From Polynucleobacter wuianus (GTDB lineage Bacteria > Pseudomonadota > Gammaproteobacteria > Burkholderiales > Burkholderiaceae): a DNA stretch of 64,000 nucleotides. The notes under the pieces are model-generated. The model saw only the letters and a list, made by a program, of their open reading frames with translations, did not search any database and was not told the DNA's origin. The stretch lies in the NCBI RefSeq assembly GCF_001659725.1, contig NZ_CP015922.1, positions 1,860,001 to 1,924,000 of the forward strand, in the 5' to 3' direction. How positions within the stretch are numbered: the stretch's first letter is position 1; the number at the start of each line of letters is the position of its first letter. This document shows positions 49,605 through 60,284 of this stretch, in pieces. The position numbers and the translations under genes were made by a program.

Positions 49605-50615
49605 TTATGAGCTGAGCGCGCCCGATAATAATTTAGAGGTGATATCCACAATTGGAATCACTCTGTCATAAGCCATACGGGTTGGACCAATGACGCCCAA
49701 AGTACCAACGATCTGCCCATCTACGCTATAGGGAGCACTAATCACAGCCAGATCCTCATATGGCAAGAGATCACTTTCGCCACCAATAAAGATTTGTATT
49801 CCATCAGCATGACTCGAAACATCAAGCAATTGCATCAAGACAGATTTTTGCTCCAACATATCAAACATCTTGCGCAACTTATCGAGGTTAGAGCTAAGAT
49901 CGCCAACATTAAGCAAGCGACGCTCACCTGAGAGAACCATCTCACTCCGACTCATATCGTAATCTGCAACACCACTTTGTAAAGCTAAGGCCATCAATCC
50001 AGAAATATCAGCACGTAAATTATCAAGATCTGATTTCAGATGCAAACGGACTTGCTCAAAACTTTTGCCAGCAAATTGCGCATTGATGTAATTGCCAGCT
50101 TCAATAAGTTGGCTCGGCGTGTAATCCTGATTGGTTGGCAAGATACGGTTTTGTACATCCCCTTCTGGGGTGACCATGATGAGCAAAATCTTGCCTTCGC
50201 CCAAACGGAGAAATTCAATATGTTTAAAAACTTGGGCTCGCTTTGGTGTCATCACCACGCCGGCAAAATGGGTGAGGTTAGACAAAATCTGGGCGGCTGA
50301 ATTCAAAACCCGTTGTGGAGAATCTGGCAAAAGACCTTTTTCAACCTCACGGGCCGCCATTTCTTCGAGGGGACGAACCGTGACCATGGTGTCCACAAAG
50401 AGACGATAACCTCTTGGCGTGGGTATCCTACCGGCAGAGGTATGGGGGCTGGTTACTAGGCCCATATCCTCTAAATCAGCCATCACATTACGAATAGTGG
50501 CGGCTGAGAGGTCTAAACCCGAAAATCTCGAGAGGGTGCGCGAGCCAATAGGCTGACCCTCTTCGATATAGCGCTCGATGAGGGTTTTGAGTAAGGCGCG
50601 GGAACGTTCGTCCAT
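49605..50615 (-). CDS. hrcA: Heat-inducible transcription repressor HrcA
   Basis: Repressor of 336 residues binding CIRCE operators in class I heat-shock promoters. A winged-helix N-terminus (LLKTLIERYIEEGQPIGSRTLSRFSGLDLSAATIRNVMADLEDMGLVTSPHTSAGRIPTPRGYRLFVD) is highly conserved; a GAF-like and dimerisation region follows, ending in SAPYSVDGQIVGTLGVIGPTRMAYDRVI. No CIRCE repeat is seen anywhere near hrcA, grpE or dnaK, so its targets (commonly groES-groEL) are probably elsewhere. Divergent from nadK. Confidence 0.96.
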   Translation of the reverse strand: MDERSRALLKTLIERYIEEGQPIGSRTLSRFSGLDLSAATIRNVMADLEDMGLVTSPHTSAGRIPTPRGYRLFVDTMVTVRPLEEMAAREVEKGLLPDSPQRVLNSAAQILSNLTHFAGVVMTPKRAQVFKHIEFLRLGEGKILLIMVTPEGDVQNRILPTNQDYTPSQLIEAGNYINAQFAGKSFEQVRLHLKSDLDNLRADISGLMALALQSGVADYDMSRSEMVLSGERRLLNVGDLSSNLDKLRKMFDMLEQKSVLMQLLDVSSHADGIQIFIGGESDLLPYEDLAVISAPYSVDGQIVGTLGVIGPTRMAYDRVIPIVDITSKLLSGALSS

Positions 50616-50652
50616 GGTGGAAGGGATTTTATGCCTATGGTTTAATCGTTAT

Positions 50653-51558
50653 ATGTTAAGCCCATCCCCAAATTCCTCCAAGAAGGCTTTTAGCCGGGTG
50701 GCGCTCGTCGGCAAATTTCATGCAGATGGCATTGAAGACCACCTAAAAGACCTGGCTACATTGGTCTCAGGATTAGGTTGCGAGGTCTTTATTGAGGCTG
50801 AGACTGCAACTCACCTCGGTTTAAGCGGCTACCCAACTAAAACAGCGCAAGACTTTGCTGGGTCAATAGACCTGGTTGTGGTCTTGGGCGGTGATGGCAC
50901 CATGCTCGGTATTGCTCGTCAATTGGCGGGTAGCAATGTACCGCTCGTAGGAATCAATATGGGTCGCCTTGGTTACATGACTGATATTCCTTTTCAGTCC
51001 GTCAAAGACACCTTACCTAAAATCATTGCCGGTGATTTTGAGGCTGATACCAGAACACTTTTAGATGCTGTCGTGCTGCGTGACGGCAAAGAAATTAATC
51101 GTGCCTTGGCACTCAATGATGTGGTCGTAAACCGCTCTGGTATTTCTGGAATGGTGGAGCTTGCAGTTCAGGTAAATGGCTCATTTATGTACAACCAACG
51201 CTCTGATGGCTTGATTGTTTCCACCCCAACCGGTTCAACGGCCTATGCCCTCTCTGCTGGGGGTCCCATTTTGCATCCACATGTTGCAGGCATATTACTT
51301 GTGCCAATTGCGCCACACTCACTTTCTAATCGTCCGATTGTTTTGCCAAAACATAGTGTGACCGTGATCGAAGTAGTTAACGGATTGGAAGTGATTGTGA
51401 ATTTTGATATGCAATCCCAAACCAACCTTCAAAGTGGTGACAAGATTGAAGTGCGTCAATCCGATAAAACGATCGCCCTTTTACACCCAAGCAATCACAG
51501 CGACTACAAAACTTTGCGTGAAAAATTGCACTGGAATGAATACCCATCGACTTTCTGA
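50653..51558 (+). CDS. nadK: NAD kinase
   Basis: ATP-dependent NAD kinase of 301 residues. VVVLGGDGTMLGIARQLAG holds the GGDG motif with the catalytic Asp, ALNDVVVNR is the NE/D-type loop, and STPTGSTAYALSAGGPILHP is the conserved substrate region. The frame extends 25 codons upstream into hrcA on the opposite strand, but the family starts at about MLSPSPNSSKKAFSRVALVGK. nadK-recN order next to hrcA is conserved in related bacteria. Confidence 0.96.
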   Translation: MLSPSPNSSKKAFSRVALVGKFHADGIEDHLKDLATLVSGLGCEVFIEAETATHLGLSGYPTKTAQDFAGSIDLVVVLGGDGTMLGIARQLAGSNVPLVGINMGRLGYMTDIPFQSVKDTLPKIIAGDFEADTRTLLDAVVLRDGKEINRALALNDVVVNRSGISGMVELAVQVNGSFMYNQRSDGLIVSTPTGSTAYALSAGGPILHPHVAGILLVPIAPHSLSNRPIVLPKHSVTVIEVVNGLEVIVNFDMQSQTNLQSGDKIEVRQSDKTIALLHPSNHSDYKTLREKLHWNEYPSTF

Positions 51559-51584
51559 TGTCGAGTTTCTTGCTACGCTAATAC

Positions 51585-53255
51585 ATGCTTCAAACCATCT
51601 CCCTTCGTGACTTTGTCATTGTTGATCAGCTTGAACTCGATTTTGCTAGCGGTTTTACAGTCCTGACTGGCGAAACTGGGGCTGGTAAATCGATTCTGCT
51701 TGATGCTTTAAGCCTCGTTCTTGGTGAACGCGCAGATAGCAGTCAAATACGTGAAGGCAGTAGTCGCGCAGAAATCTCAGCCCTCTTCCGCATTGATCCC
51801 GAACTCATTTCATCCTTTAGTCAATGGCTAGATGAACAGGGCTTTCCTATTGAGGATGATGGACAAAGTCTCGTACTCAAAAGAACCGTTGAGAGTAATG
51901 GTCGCAGTCGTGCTTTTATCAATGGCAGCGTTGCCACATTAGCTCAACTTCGTGAAGCAGGCGATCAACTGGTTGATATTCACGGCCAACATGCACATCA
52001 ACTACTCTTGAAGGGTGGCGCGCAACGCGAACTCTTAGATCGTCACGCGGGATTGCTTCCGCTAGCATCAGAAGTTGCGCAAGCTTTCAAAGTACTCAAT
52101 GATTCACGTCGCCGACTAGAGCAGGCCGAGAATGCAGGCCATGATATTGAGCGTGAACGCGAGCGTCTCGAATGGCAATTGGAAGAACTCACTGAACTTT
52201 CTCCGCAAGTAGGAGAGTGGGGCAACATTCAAAGCGAGCATGTCAGATTAGCCAATGGCGCCAAACTGATTGGTGGCTGCCAAGAAGCAATCGAAGTGTT
52301 GAGTGATGCCGATAATTCACTAGCATCCTCCTTGTCTAAGGTCTGCGGCAGTATCAGCGCCTTAGCAGAACATGATCCCGCCTTAGGCAGTATCAGCGAA
52401 TCGCTTGAAAGTGCACAAATTCAGTTGGACGAAGCAATTCATGGACTTAATCGCTATCTGCAAAAAATTGATTTAGACCCCGCACGTCTTGAGCAAGTTG
52501 AAGAGCGGATGCAGGCCTTGCATGGCGCCTCTAAAAAATATCGCACTGATGTTGATGAGTTACCAAAACTTCTTTTAGAGACTTCGGAGCGGCTAGAGGC
52601 CTTAACTGCCTCACAAAATATTAATGCCCTCAGAGAAAAAGTTAAACAAGAAGAAGCGGCTTATTTCAAAGTAGCAAAGCAGCTCTCACAAAAGCGCAGC
52701 AAGGCTGCTGCCGAACTAGGCCAACTAGTGACAGATGCGATGCAGGACTTATCCATGGCTGGGGGACGTCTAGAGATTGCTCTCGCATCATTGCAAGAAG
52801 GTGGCTCACACGGTCTTGAACAAATCGAGTTTTTAGTGGCGGGTCATGCGGGCAGTACTCCACGCTCTTTAGCTAAAGTCGCCTCTGGTGGTGAACTTGC
52901 TCGTATCAGCCTAGCGATTAGCGTGATCACCAGCAAAGCCTCATTCACTCCAACCTTAATATTTGATGAAGTAGATGCCGGTATTGGCGGTGCGGTTGCC
53001 GAAACGGTCGGCAAGTTGCTCCATCAATTAGGCCAGTCTCACCAAATCCTCTGTGTCACCCACTTGCCTCAAGTAGCAGCCCAAGGCAATCATCACCTTA
53101 AAGTGAGTAAATCACAGAGCGGAGAAAAAACGGTTTCACAAGTTCAGCCATTGGGTAGAACAGAGCGAGTTGAAGAAGTTGCCAGAATGTTAGGTGGCGC
53201 AACAATCACCGATACCACCCGTCGTCACGCTCGCGAGCTACTAGAACAAAATTAG
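51585..53255 (+). CDS. recN: DNA repair protein RecN
   Basis: SMC-like ATPase of 556 residues acting in double-strand break repair. Walker A is LTGETGAGKSILLDALSLVLGERAD. A long coiled coil occupies about residues 150 to 380, and the ABC-type signature VASGGELARISLAISV and Walker B TLIFDEVDAGIGGAVAETVG follow. Starts 27 bases after nadK. It ends 6 bases before the convergent glnE stop, with no terminator visible. Confidence 0.96.
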   Translation: MLQTISLRDFVIVDQLELDFASGFTVLTGETGAGKSILLDALSLVLGERADSSQIREGSSRAEISALFRIDPELISSFSQWLDEQGFPIEDDGQSLVLKRTVESNGRSRAFINGSVATLAQLREAGDQLVDIHGQHAHQLLLKGGAQRELLDRHAGLLPLASEVAQAFKVLNDSRRRLEQAENAGHDIERERERLEWQLEELTELSPQVGEWGNIQSEHVRLANGAKLIGGCQEAIEVLSDADNSLASSLSKVCGSISALAEHDPALGSISESLESAQIQLDEAIHGLNRYLQKIDLDPARLEQVEERMQALHGASKKYRTDVDELPKLLLETSERLEALTASQNINALREKVKQEEAAYFKVAKQLSQKRSKAAAELGQLVTDAMQDLSMAGGRLEIALASLQEGGSHGLEQIEFLVAGHAGSTPRSLAKVASGGELARISLAISVITSKASFTPTLIFDEVDAGIGGAVAETVGKLLHQLGQSHQILCVTHLPQVAAQGNHHLKVSKSQSGEKTVSQVQPLGRTERVEEVARMLGGATITDTTRRHARELLEQN

Positions 53256-53261
53256 TCGGCT

Positions 53262-56066
53262 CTAATTACTAGACGGCGCTCGAAAGATATCTTGCCAAAG
53301 CAGTAAAACGCAATCTCTAGCAGTCACCAGATCTGGTTCATTGACCAATGGAATACGCGTTTTTTCTGCGCCATCTAAACGTAAACGGTGTTGACGAGCC
53401 CTGAGCAATCGATAGGCATCGCCAACATGTTGGGCAGTGTTAGCTTGAATCAAACCCATATCCCCTGCAATTCTTAAGAGAGTGATATTTCCTAAGTTGC
53501 CAATGAGATCCGGACATTGATGTGAATATGCTAATACCAAAAACTGAACAATAAATTCAATATCAACCATGCCTCCAGCATCGTGCTTGAGATCAAATTC
53601 ACCTGTAGTATTGGGATGCCCTTCATGTACCTTGCGTCGCATATCCAAAATTTCAGTTCGCAATTCATCTAAATTGCGCTTCTGACTTAACACTTCTGAA
53701 CGAACGACATCAAACGCATTACCAACTAAAGAATTGCCGGCAGCAAAGCGTGCCCGGGTTAATGCCTGATGCTCCCAGACCCAAGCCGCATTATCACCTT
53801 CACGCATTTGATATTTTTTAAACGCCTCTATATTGGTGACCAGAAAGCCAGCAGACCCATTAGGCCTTAAACGAGTGTCGATCTCAAATAAACTGCCCGT
53901 AGCTGTAAAGGTAGTCAACCAGTTAATCATGCGCTTAGCTAAAAGTGCATAAATTTCTTGTGCGTTGTAATCATTTTCTGGTGCTTGATATAAAAACACA
54001 AGATCAAGGTCGGAGGCATAGCCAAGCTCTTTGCCGCCTAACTTGCCATAAGCAATCACTGCAAATAGGGGGGACTCATTTAGCGGTAAATTAAATTTTT
54101 TCGCAACAGCAGGCCAAACCCGTTCAAAGGTAGCCTGCAATATCAAGTCTGCTAATGCGGATAGATGGTCGCTGACTTTTTCTACAGAAAGGGCCTGATC
54201 TACCCCAATTCCCAAATCGGCTAAGAGCGTAATAAAGGTTTCGGTGTGATGTGTCACACGCAAGATATCCATCGCTTGTTCGGAACCATCGCCCTCAGCC
54301 ATCACATCATCTAAGCGCAGATTTAGATTTGCGCGCACTTCACCCCAATACTCCTCGGGTTGCTCAATCAGCATCTGCTCAGTACGAGAGTTCAGTAAAT
54401 AATCTAATAAGTGAGGGTGCAAGGTCAAATATTGTGCACCCCACTGCGATGCTTTTAGCAGGGCCAGAATATTAATCAAAGCTTTTGGGTATTCTGCCAA
54501 AATAGACAGGTATGCACTGCGCCGAGCAATAGCCTCAAGGAAATCAAAAAAGCGCAATAGTATTTGATCAACAGCCAAGGCGGTATTGTCATCAGCGCTC
54601 AACATTTCTGCAGCATTGCGCATTAAATTATCAAAAATTAAGCGACTTTTCTCTGGCAATAGTTTTGCCTTAGGCCCCACATGCCAAGCTTGCCAGCGAA
54701 GCAAAGACTGCGGAAAAAGATTTGCATCTGGCTCCCAGACCCTATTTAAAGGAGCAAGATCAAGACGAGTCTCATCATCTAGTAAGAAGGCTTTCTCAAA
54801 TAGACGTGCAACATCATTTTGATAACGTTCTAATTCAGCCAAAAAACTCGCCCCATCTGGAAAGCCCATGGTGATAGCTAAGCGCGTGCGCATACTTGCA
54901 TCTTCAGGTAAGTAATGGGTTTGCTGATCATCCCAAACCTGAATCCGATGCTCAAGTCGACGAAGAAAAATATATGCGGAGCTAAGCGCCTCTACCTCAT
55001 CAGTTGGCAATATTCCTCGACTTCTAATTAAGTCAAGCACCTTTAAGGTTGGACGCACTCTAAAGCGAGGGTCAGTGCCACCGCGCATGAGTTGGAACAT
55101 TTGCGCAAGAAATTCTATCTCTCGAATACCGCCACGTCCCAGCTTAATGTCATGTGATCGACCTTGATAACCCATAGACCGCTTCTCTGCTTCATGCTGA
55201 ATTTGTGCATGCAGTTCTCGAATCGAAGCAATGACGCCATAGTCCAAATGCCGTCTATATACAAACGGACGTATGAGCTGATCTAAGGCTTTTTCACAAC
55301 GGGAATAATCCTGCGAGCCAGGCAGGGGAGTAATCAGTCTGCCTTTAATCCAAGCATAGCGCTCCCATTCCCTACCCTGAACTACTAAATACTCTTCCAA
55401 CATATCAAGACTGCAAACCAGTGGACCCGAGTCTCCATTAGGTCGTAAGCGCATGTCTACGCGAAACACAAATCCATTGGCATCATGCTCAGATAAAAGC
55501 CTCATTAGACGCTTACCCATGCGATCGAACCATTCATGATTTGATAAGCTTTTGGGGCCACCCTGCGTTTCACCCTCATGCTCATACAAAAATATCAAAT
55601 CAATATCAGAGGAAAGATTAAGCTCATAACCGCCTAACTTACCCATACCCACCACCATCAGCGGCATTTCAGAGTTGCTTGATTGACTCCACGGTAATCC
55701 AAAGCGGTCTTGTAAATCACGGCGAATAAATGTAATGCAATCTGCAATAGCGAATTGGGCGAAATGACTAAGGCTATGAGTCACCTCATCTAAGGTAGCC
55801 ATGCCATGAAGGTCACGATAAGCTAACCACAGCATGAGTTGCTGACGAGCCAAACGCAAAGCAGCCATAAATTGCGCTTCATCATGGTGGGCACCAAGGT
55901 CAGCAATCTTGCAAGATTCGAGTAAGCCCTGTATGCCATGCAAATCAATTGCTTGGCAGCCATGGTCCCTGAGCCACTCGCGCCACTCTGGCTTAGCATG
56001 TAGCCAACGCCGGGCATAGTTGGAGTGCTGCTCTAAAAAGTCGATTTGCCTAGAAAAATCATCCAT
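53262..56066 (-). CDS. glnE: Bifunctional glutamine synthetase adenylyltransferase/deadenylase
   Basis: Enzyme of 934 residues that adds and removes AMP on glutamine synthetase in response to nitrogen status. Two nucleotidyltransferase domains are evident: VGMGKLGGYELNLSSDIDLIFLYEHEG (Asp154, Asp156; N-terminal deadenylase) and IAYGKLGGKELGYASDLDLVFLYQ (near residue 684; C-terminal adenylylase). Helical domains lie between and after. Length matches E. coli GlnE. It is monocistronic and divergent from yhdP across 78 bases. Confidence 0.95.
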   Translation of the reverse strand: MDDFSRQIDFLEQHSNYARRWLHAKPEWREWLRDHGCQAIDLHGIQGLLESCKIADLGAHHDEAQFMAALRLARQQLMLWLAYRDLHGMATLDEVTHSLSHFAQFAIADCITFIRRDLQDRFGLPWSQSSNSEMPLMVVGMGKLGGYELNLSSDIDLIFLYEHEGETQGGPKSLSNHEWFDRMGKRLMRLLSEHDANGFVFRVDMRLRPNGDSGPLVCSLDMLEEYLVVQGREWERYAWIKGRLITPLPGSQDYSRCEKALDQLIRPFVYRRHLDYGVIASIRELHAQIQHEAEKRSMGYQGRSHDIKLGRGGIREIEFLAQMFQLMRGGTDPRFRVRPTLKVLDLIRSRGILPTDEVEALSSAYIFLRRLEHRIQVWDDQQTHYLPEDASMRTRLAITMGFPDGASFLAELERYQNDVARLFEKAFLLDDETRLDLAPLNRVWEPDANLFPQSLLRWQAWHVGPKAKLLPEKSRLIFDNLMRNAAEMLSADDNTALAVDQILLRFFDFLEAIARRSAYLSILAEYPKALINILALLKASQWGAQYLTLHPHLLDYLLNSRTEQMLIEQPEEYWGEVRANLNLRLDDVMAEGDGSEQAMDILRVTHHTETFITLLADLGIGVDQALSVEKVSDHLSALADLILQATFERVWPAVAKKFNLPLNESPLFAVIAYGKLGGKELGYASDLDLVFLYQAPENDYNAQEIYALLAKRMINWLTTFTATGSLFEIDTRLRPNGSAGFLVTNIEAFKKYQMREGDNAAWVWEHQALTRARFAAGNSLVGNAFDVVRSEVLSQKRNLDELRTEILDMRRKVHEGHPNTTGEFDLKHDAGGMVDIEFIVQFLVLAYSHQCPDLIGNLGNITLLRIAGDMGLIQANTAQHVGDAYRLLRARQHRLRLDGAEKTRIPLVNEPDLVTARDCVLLLWQDIFRAPSSN

Positions 56067-56144
56067 ACCCCCATCTTAATGCCGACCAAAAGTCAGACCA
56101 CAGAAGCTTGGCGGTCATATAGAGCCTGACGGATAATAGAGCCT

Positions 56145-59100
56145 ATGCTGCAAAAGATCATTCCGCCTCGCCTCAAGAGCGTGTTAGCAAAACGTCCTCC
56201 AGGTTTTGGTGCTGGATGGCGTAATCGCGCACTGGTTCTGATCGGTATTGCATTAGCTCTTTTTGTGATTGGCCACCTTGGCGTTCGTTATGTTCTGTGG
56301 CCCCAAATTGAAAAATCCAAATCCTCAGTTGAAAAACTCATTAGCGCACGCGTTGGGGTCAATGTGTCTATTGATGATCTCAGGGTTTCTTGGACCGGAA
56401 TACGGCCTGCCTTTGAAATGGATGGATTGCGCTTTAGCAATCCCGATCAAACAAAAGCATTGCTCAAGATAGAAAAAATTTATGGTCAACTGAGCTGGAA
56501 ATCTTTTTACCACCTCGCGCCATATTTTCATGAGATCCATTTAGAAAATGCTGAAATTTATGTGCAACGGAATTCCAAGGGAATCATTACGATCGCCGGA
56601 ATTCAGATTGATAGCGGCACGAGTGATTACTCGGCGGAGAATTGGCTATTTTCTCAAGACGCCATTGATGTTAGTAAGGTTAGTCTAAATTGGGATGACC
56701 AGCTCAATAAAAAACCACTGAGTACGGTTGAAGTTTTGAATTTATCTCTCACCAATGGCATACGAAGCCATCAAGGCTCAATTACTGCAACCACTCCATG
56801 GACCAAAGGCATTACTGAGGTCAAGGTTGATTTCGTACACCACATTGGTGGCCAAGCTGGGAATTGGCATGACTGGATTGGAACGGCAACCTGGAACCTA
56901 ACAGACTTAGACCTAAACCAAATCTCCAAAGACTTTAAGCTGGGGCTAAATACCTTAGAAGGTTTATTAAGCTCCAATGGCAACTTAAAAATTGATAATG
57001 CGAAGCCTGATGGCGGAGAATTTTTTGTCGCAGTGGATAACCTTGTAGTGCAATCGTCAAAAAGTGAAGAAGCCATTGCACTTGGACGGCTTGAAGCGAA
57101 TCTTCTTCAAGATACAGATGATGGCCTCATCGCAATATCGACTAAAACATTTGCCTGGCGCGAGATGGGTAGCCCAAAGTCTACGCCGCTTGAAAAACTC
57201 AGTCCAATGACATTTCGCTGGCGCCCGCCTGGCGCAGATGGAGAAATCAAAGAATTTGGATTCTCGTCTCCAAAGATTTCTGTTGAAGATGTTGCATTAT
57301 TTGCATTAAATCTTCCGCTCTCCAAAAAAGTGCACCAATGGATTAAGACTTCACAGGCCGAAGGAGATCTTGAGAACTTAGATATTCATTGGTCAGAAAG
57401 TAAATCAGCGCTATCTGCGCTAAATATTCCTGGAGGTTGGTTCAAATCCAATAAATTGGATTTCACCATCAGCGCCCAGCTGATTAATCTGAGCTTTGTT
57501 GGCGTCAACAAATTAATACCCTCAGTATCCAATCTTTCTGGTTTTGTTACCAGCAACCAAAAGGAAGGTAGCTTTTCTCTAAACTCCAATGATCTTGGGC
57601 TGGAGATTTATGACCTACTGGAAGATCCAAAGATTCAATTGGATCGCGCAAACGGCCAAATCACTTGGGCCAAACAAAGGGGTCAATGGGTCATCAATAC
57701 CAAGAAACTCTCTCTAAGTAACCCAGAAATTACCACTAACCTCAGCTTGAACTACATCATTGGCAATCCGAAGGAAGCTGACTTCATGGCTTTAGATATG
57801 GACTTTCAAAAAGCCAATCTCAAAACTGCCTATCGTTACCTGCCCGTTGGAATGGGTAAAGATGTGAGGGTATATTTAAGTAAAGCATTCGACTCGGGCG
57901 TTATTCAAAATGGCAGTCTGCACATTAAAGGCGACCCCAACCAAGTCCCATTTCCAGATAAACAACAGGGAGAATTCAGTCTAAACCTTCCTATATCAAA
58001 CGCAGCCTTTAGTCCCGTTCCAACGCTTCCAAGTAGTCAAGGCACCTGGTCGACCTTTAGCAATGTCAATGGCAACATTGCAATGGCAAATTCTCATTTC
58101 ACAGTAGACATTGCTAATGCAAATTACAAACAAGTTGCACTCAATACATTCCACGCAGAAATCCCTAACGTTAGCGCAAATCAATTAACACTTAGCGTAA
58201 ATGGCAAAGCAAGTGGTGATGCGCCGCAGTTGCTTGAGTATTTTTATGCCTCGCCCGCTGGAAAAAAACAAAGCAAGCTTGAGCAAAATCTTCGCGTCAG
58301 TGGGCCGGTCAATATAAACCTCGGCCTTAAGGTTCCACTCTCTGGCTCTGCTGATACTAGTTTTGGTTTGAAACTCGACCTGCCTGGCAATAAAGCAGAA
58401 TGGGCTGACATACCCCCTTTTGAAAATCTTAAAGGCACTATTCGCATTACTGAAGCCAACCCGGAGTTTGAGGATGTTTCTGCAAACTTCTTGGGCGGCT
58501 CTATCAAAATCACCAGTGCAGATCAGAGTAACCATAATCAACACTTCAAGATCGCTGGTGACATACAAGCAAATTTTGTAAAAGATTATTTTGCAAATAA
58601 CCCTCGCTCAGCATTAAATCCAATATTGAATGCCATGAATGGTTCCATCAAATACGATGGGGCTATCAGCTTCAATAAATTTGGTAGCGAATCTAACCTA
58701 CGTTTTGATCTGAAAAATTGGTCGCTAAATGCACCTGCACCCGCTAAAAAATTAGCAGGTTCGCCAATGAGTGCTGAACTCAATGTGAAGACTTTCACCA
58801 ACGATAAGTCCAGCCCGAATCGTGCGAGCTGGTCCGGAAAAATTGGTGACCTCTATGCCATACAAGGCGTCATTAACCGTGATGATGAATTGCGCTATAG
58901 CCTCGGAGTGGGCGCGATGCCCACCCTACCGCAGCAAGGCTTTCACTTGAACCTAGCTAGCAATGAATTGAATCTCGATGCCTGGCAAGATTTCTTAGGC
59001 AATAAGAAGGTTGCTCGGGATCAAGGATCTGAGACAAATACGGGCAATGTTCAAATAACAGCCCAAGTTAAGAAACTCACTGCGATGGATCGCTATTGGC

Positions 59101-60278
59101 AGGATTTCAACATATCAGCTAGCAACAAAAAGAATATATGGGACTTACGACTCATATCACCCCAGATTTCTGGGCAGCTTCAATATCAAGAAGCTAGCAA
59201 GGCACATACCAGCGGCCTTGTATCTGGACGCCTAATAAAGCTAAAGCTTCCCGACCCCATCCCGGAGGTCGCCACTAAGACGAATACCATCGCCCAGAAA
59301 TCACTTAACCCCGAATCAATCCCGAGCTTAGATCTCACGATTGAAGATTTTTCTTGGTCAAGAGCTCAGCTCGGTCAGCTGAAGATTAAGACAAATACAA
59401 ATGACAACGTATTAAAAATGGATTCAATCCAAGCCAATAACCCGCAGGGAGTCACATCAATTAACGGCCAGTGGCGTGGAAACTCAAAAAATGCTGTGGA
59501 TCACACCACCCTCAACATCAATATGGATGTGAAAGATGCCGGCCAAATTATTGCTCACTGGTCTACTCAAAAATCCATCGAAGGTGGTCAAGGCAATGTC
59601 ACCGCCAATGTGGAATGGGATGGTTCTCCTTATAACCCCAAATATGAAACACTCACAGGCAAGGCGAGCTTGAATCTTGAAAAAGGTCGACTGCTTGAGG
59701 TCAATACCAGTGGCGCCAAAATTCTGGATGTTCTAAGCCTACAAAGTTTATTTAGATTCGCAACGCTAGATCTCAAAGGCAGTCTTGGCAACATTGTTAC
59801 TAAGGGAACGCCCTTCAACTCTATTACCAGTAATTTTGATATTGGCAATGGCATTGCGCAAACCCAGCAATTTAATATGAATTTAGATCAAGCGCGTGTT
59901 GCCATGAGCGGTCAAATTAATATTCCAAAACAAACCCAAGACTTACGCATCACCATCTTCCCAACCATTGATGCCACTGCTGGATCTCTAGCTGCTTTTG
60001 CCATCAACCCCATTGTCGGCTTAGGGGCCTTAGTTGGGCAGTACTTGCTCACCAGTCAAATCAATCGCAGCTTACAGTCAGATTACTTGGTACAAGGATC
60101 TTGGGAAGATCCCGAAGTGATTCCTTTGAACCAACAAGGCCAACCTATTGACTCGAAGACCTTCGATAGCATTCGCAGCAAAGAGTTGCTCAAAGAACAA
60201 AGTAAACCTAACTCAAGCAATACGCCAAGCACAAGCAATCCAAATACTTCTGGAAACATCCCTAAAGCGACTAACTAG
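56145..60278 (+). CDS. yhdP: YhdP family protein (AsmA-like, TIGR02099)
   Basis: Large envelope protein of 1377 residues. A basic N-terminus and one transmembrane helix (ALVLIGIALALFVIGHLGVRYVL, about residues 29-51) anchor it in the inner membrane. The rest is a long periplasmic beta-rich region with alternating polar/hydrophobic strands and a C-terminal AsmA-like ATLDLKGSLGNIVTKGTPFNSITSNFDIGNG segment. In E. coli YhdP, TamB and YdbH move phospholipids toward the outer membrane. The last ~25 residues are Ser/Asn/Pro-rich. The nitrilase-family gene starts 6 bases later. Confidence 0.87.
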   Translation: MLQKIIPPRLKSVLAKRPPGFGAGWRNRALVLIGIALALFVIGHLGVRYVLWPQIEKSKSSVEKLISARVGVNVSIDDLRVSWTGIRPAFEMDGLRFSNPDQTKALLKIEKIYGQLSWKSFYHLAPYFHEIHLENAEIYVQRNSKGIITIAGIQIDSGTSDYSAENWLFSQDAIDVSKVSLNWDDQLNKKPLSTVEVLNLSLTNGIRSHQGSITATTPWTKGITEVKVDFVHHIGGQAGNWHDWIGTATWNLTDLDLNQISKDFKLGLNTLEGLLSSNGNLKIDNAKPDGGEFFVAVDNLVVQSSKSEEAIALGRLEANLLQDTDDGLIAISTKTFAWREMGSPKSTPLEKLSPMTFRWRPPGADGEIKEFGFSSPKISVEDVALFALNLPLSKKVHQWIKTSQAEGDLENLDIHWSESKSALSALNIPGGWFKSNKLDFTISAQLINLSFVGVNKLIPSVSNLSGFVTSNQKEGSFSLNSNDLGLEIYDLLEDPKIQLDRANGQITWAKQRGQWVINTKKLSLSNPEITTNLSLNYIIGNPKEADFMALDMDFQKANLKTAYRYLPVGMGKDVRVYLSKAFDSGVIQNGSLHIKGDPNQVPFPDKQQGEFSLNLPISNAAFSPVPTLPSSQGTWSTFSNVNGNIAMANSHFTVDIANANYKQVALNTFHAEIPNVSANQLTLSVNGKASGDAPQLLEYFYASPAGKKQSKLEQNLRVSGPVNINLGLKVPLSGSADTSFGLKLDLPGNKAEWADIPPFENLKGTIRITEANPEFEDVSANFLGGSIKITSADQSNHNQHFKIAGDIQANFVKDYFANNPRSALNPILNAMNGSIKYDGAISFNKFGSESNLRFDLKNWSLNAPAPAKKLAGSPMSAELNVKTFTNDKSSPNRASWSGKIGDLYAIQGVINRDDELRYSLGVGAMPTLPQQGFHLNLASNELNLDAWQDFLGNKKVARDQGSETNTGNVQITAQVKKLTAMDRYWQDFNISASNKKNIWDLRLISPQISGQLQYQEASKAHTSGLVSGRLIKLKLPDPIPEVATKTNTIAQKSLNPESIPSLDLTIEDFSWSRAQLGQLKIKTNTNDNVLKMDSIQANNPQGVTSINGQWRGNSKNAVDHTTLNINMDVKDAGQIIAHWSTQKSIEGGQGNVTANVEWDGSPYNPKYETLTGKASLNLEKGRLLEVNTSGAKILDVLSLQSLFRFATLDLKGSLGNIVTKGTPFNSITSNFDIGNGIAQTQQFNMNLDQARVAMSGQINIPKQTQDLRITIFPTIDATAGSLAAFAINPIVGLGALVGQYLLTSQINRSLQSDYLVQGSWEDPEVIPLNQQGQPIDSKTFDSIRSKELLKEQSKPNSSNTPSTSNPNTSGNIPKATN

Positions 60279-60284
60279 ATTCCG

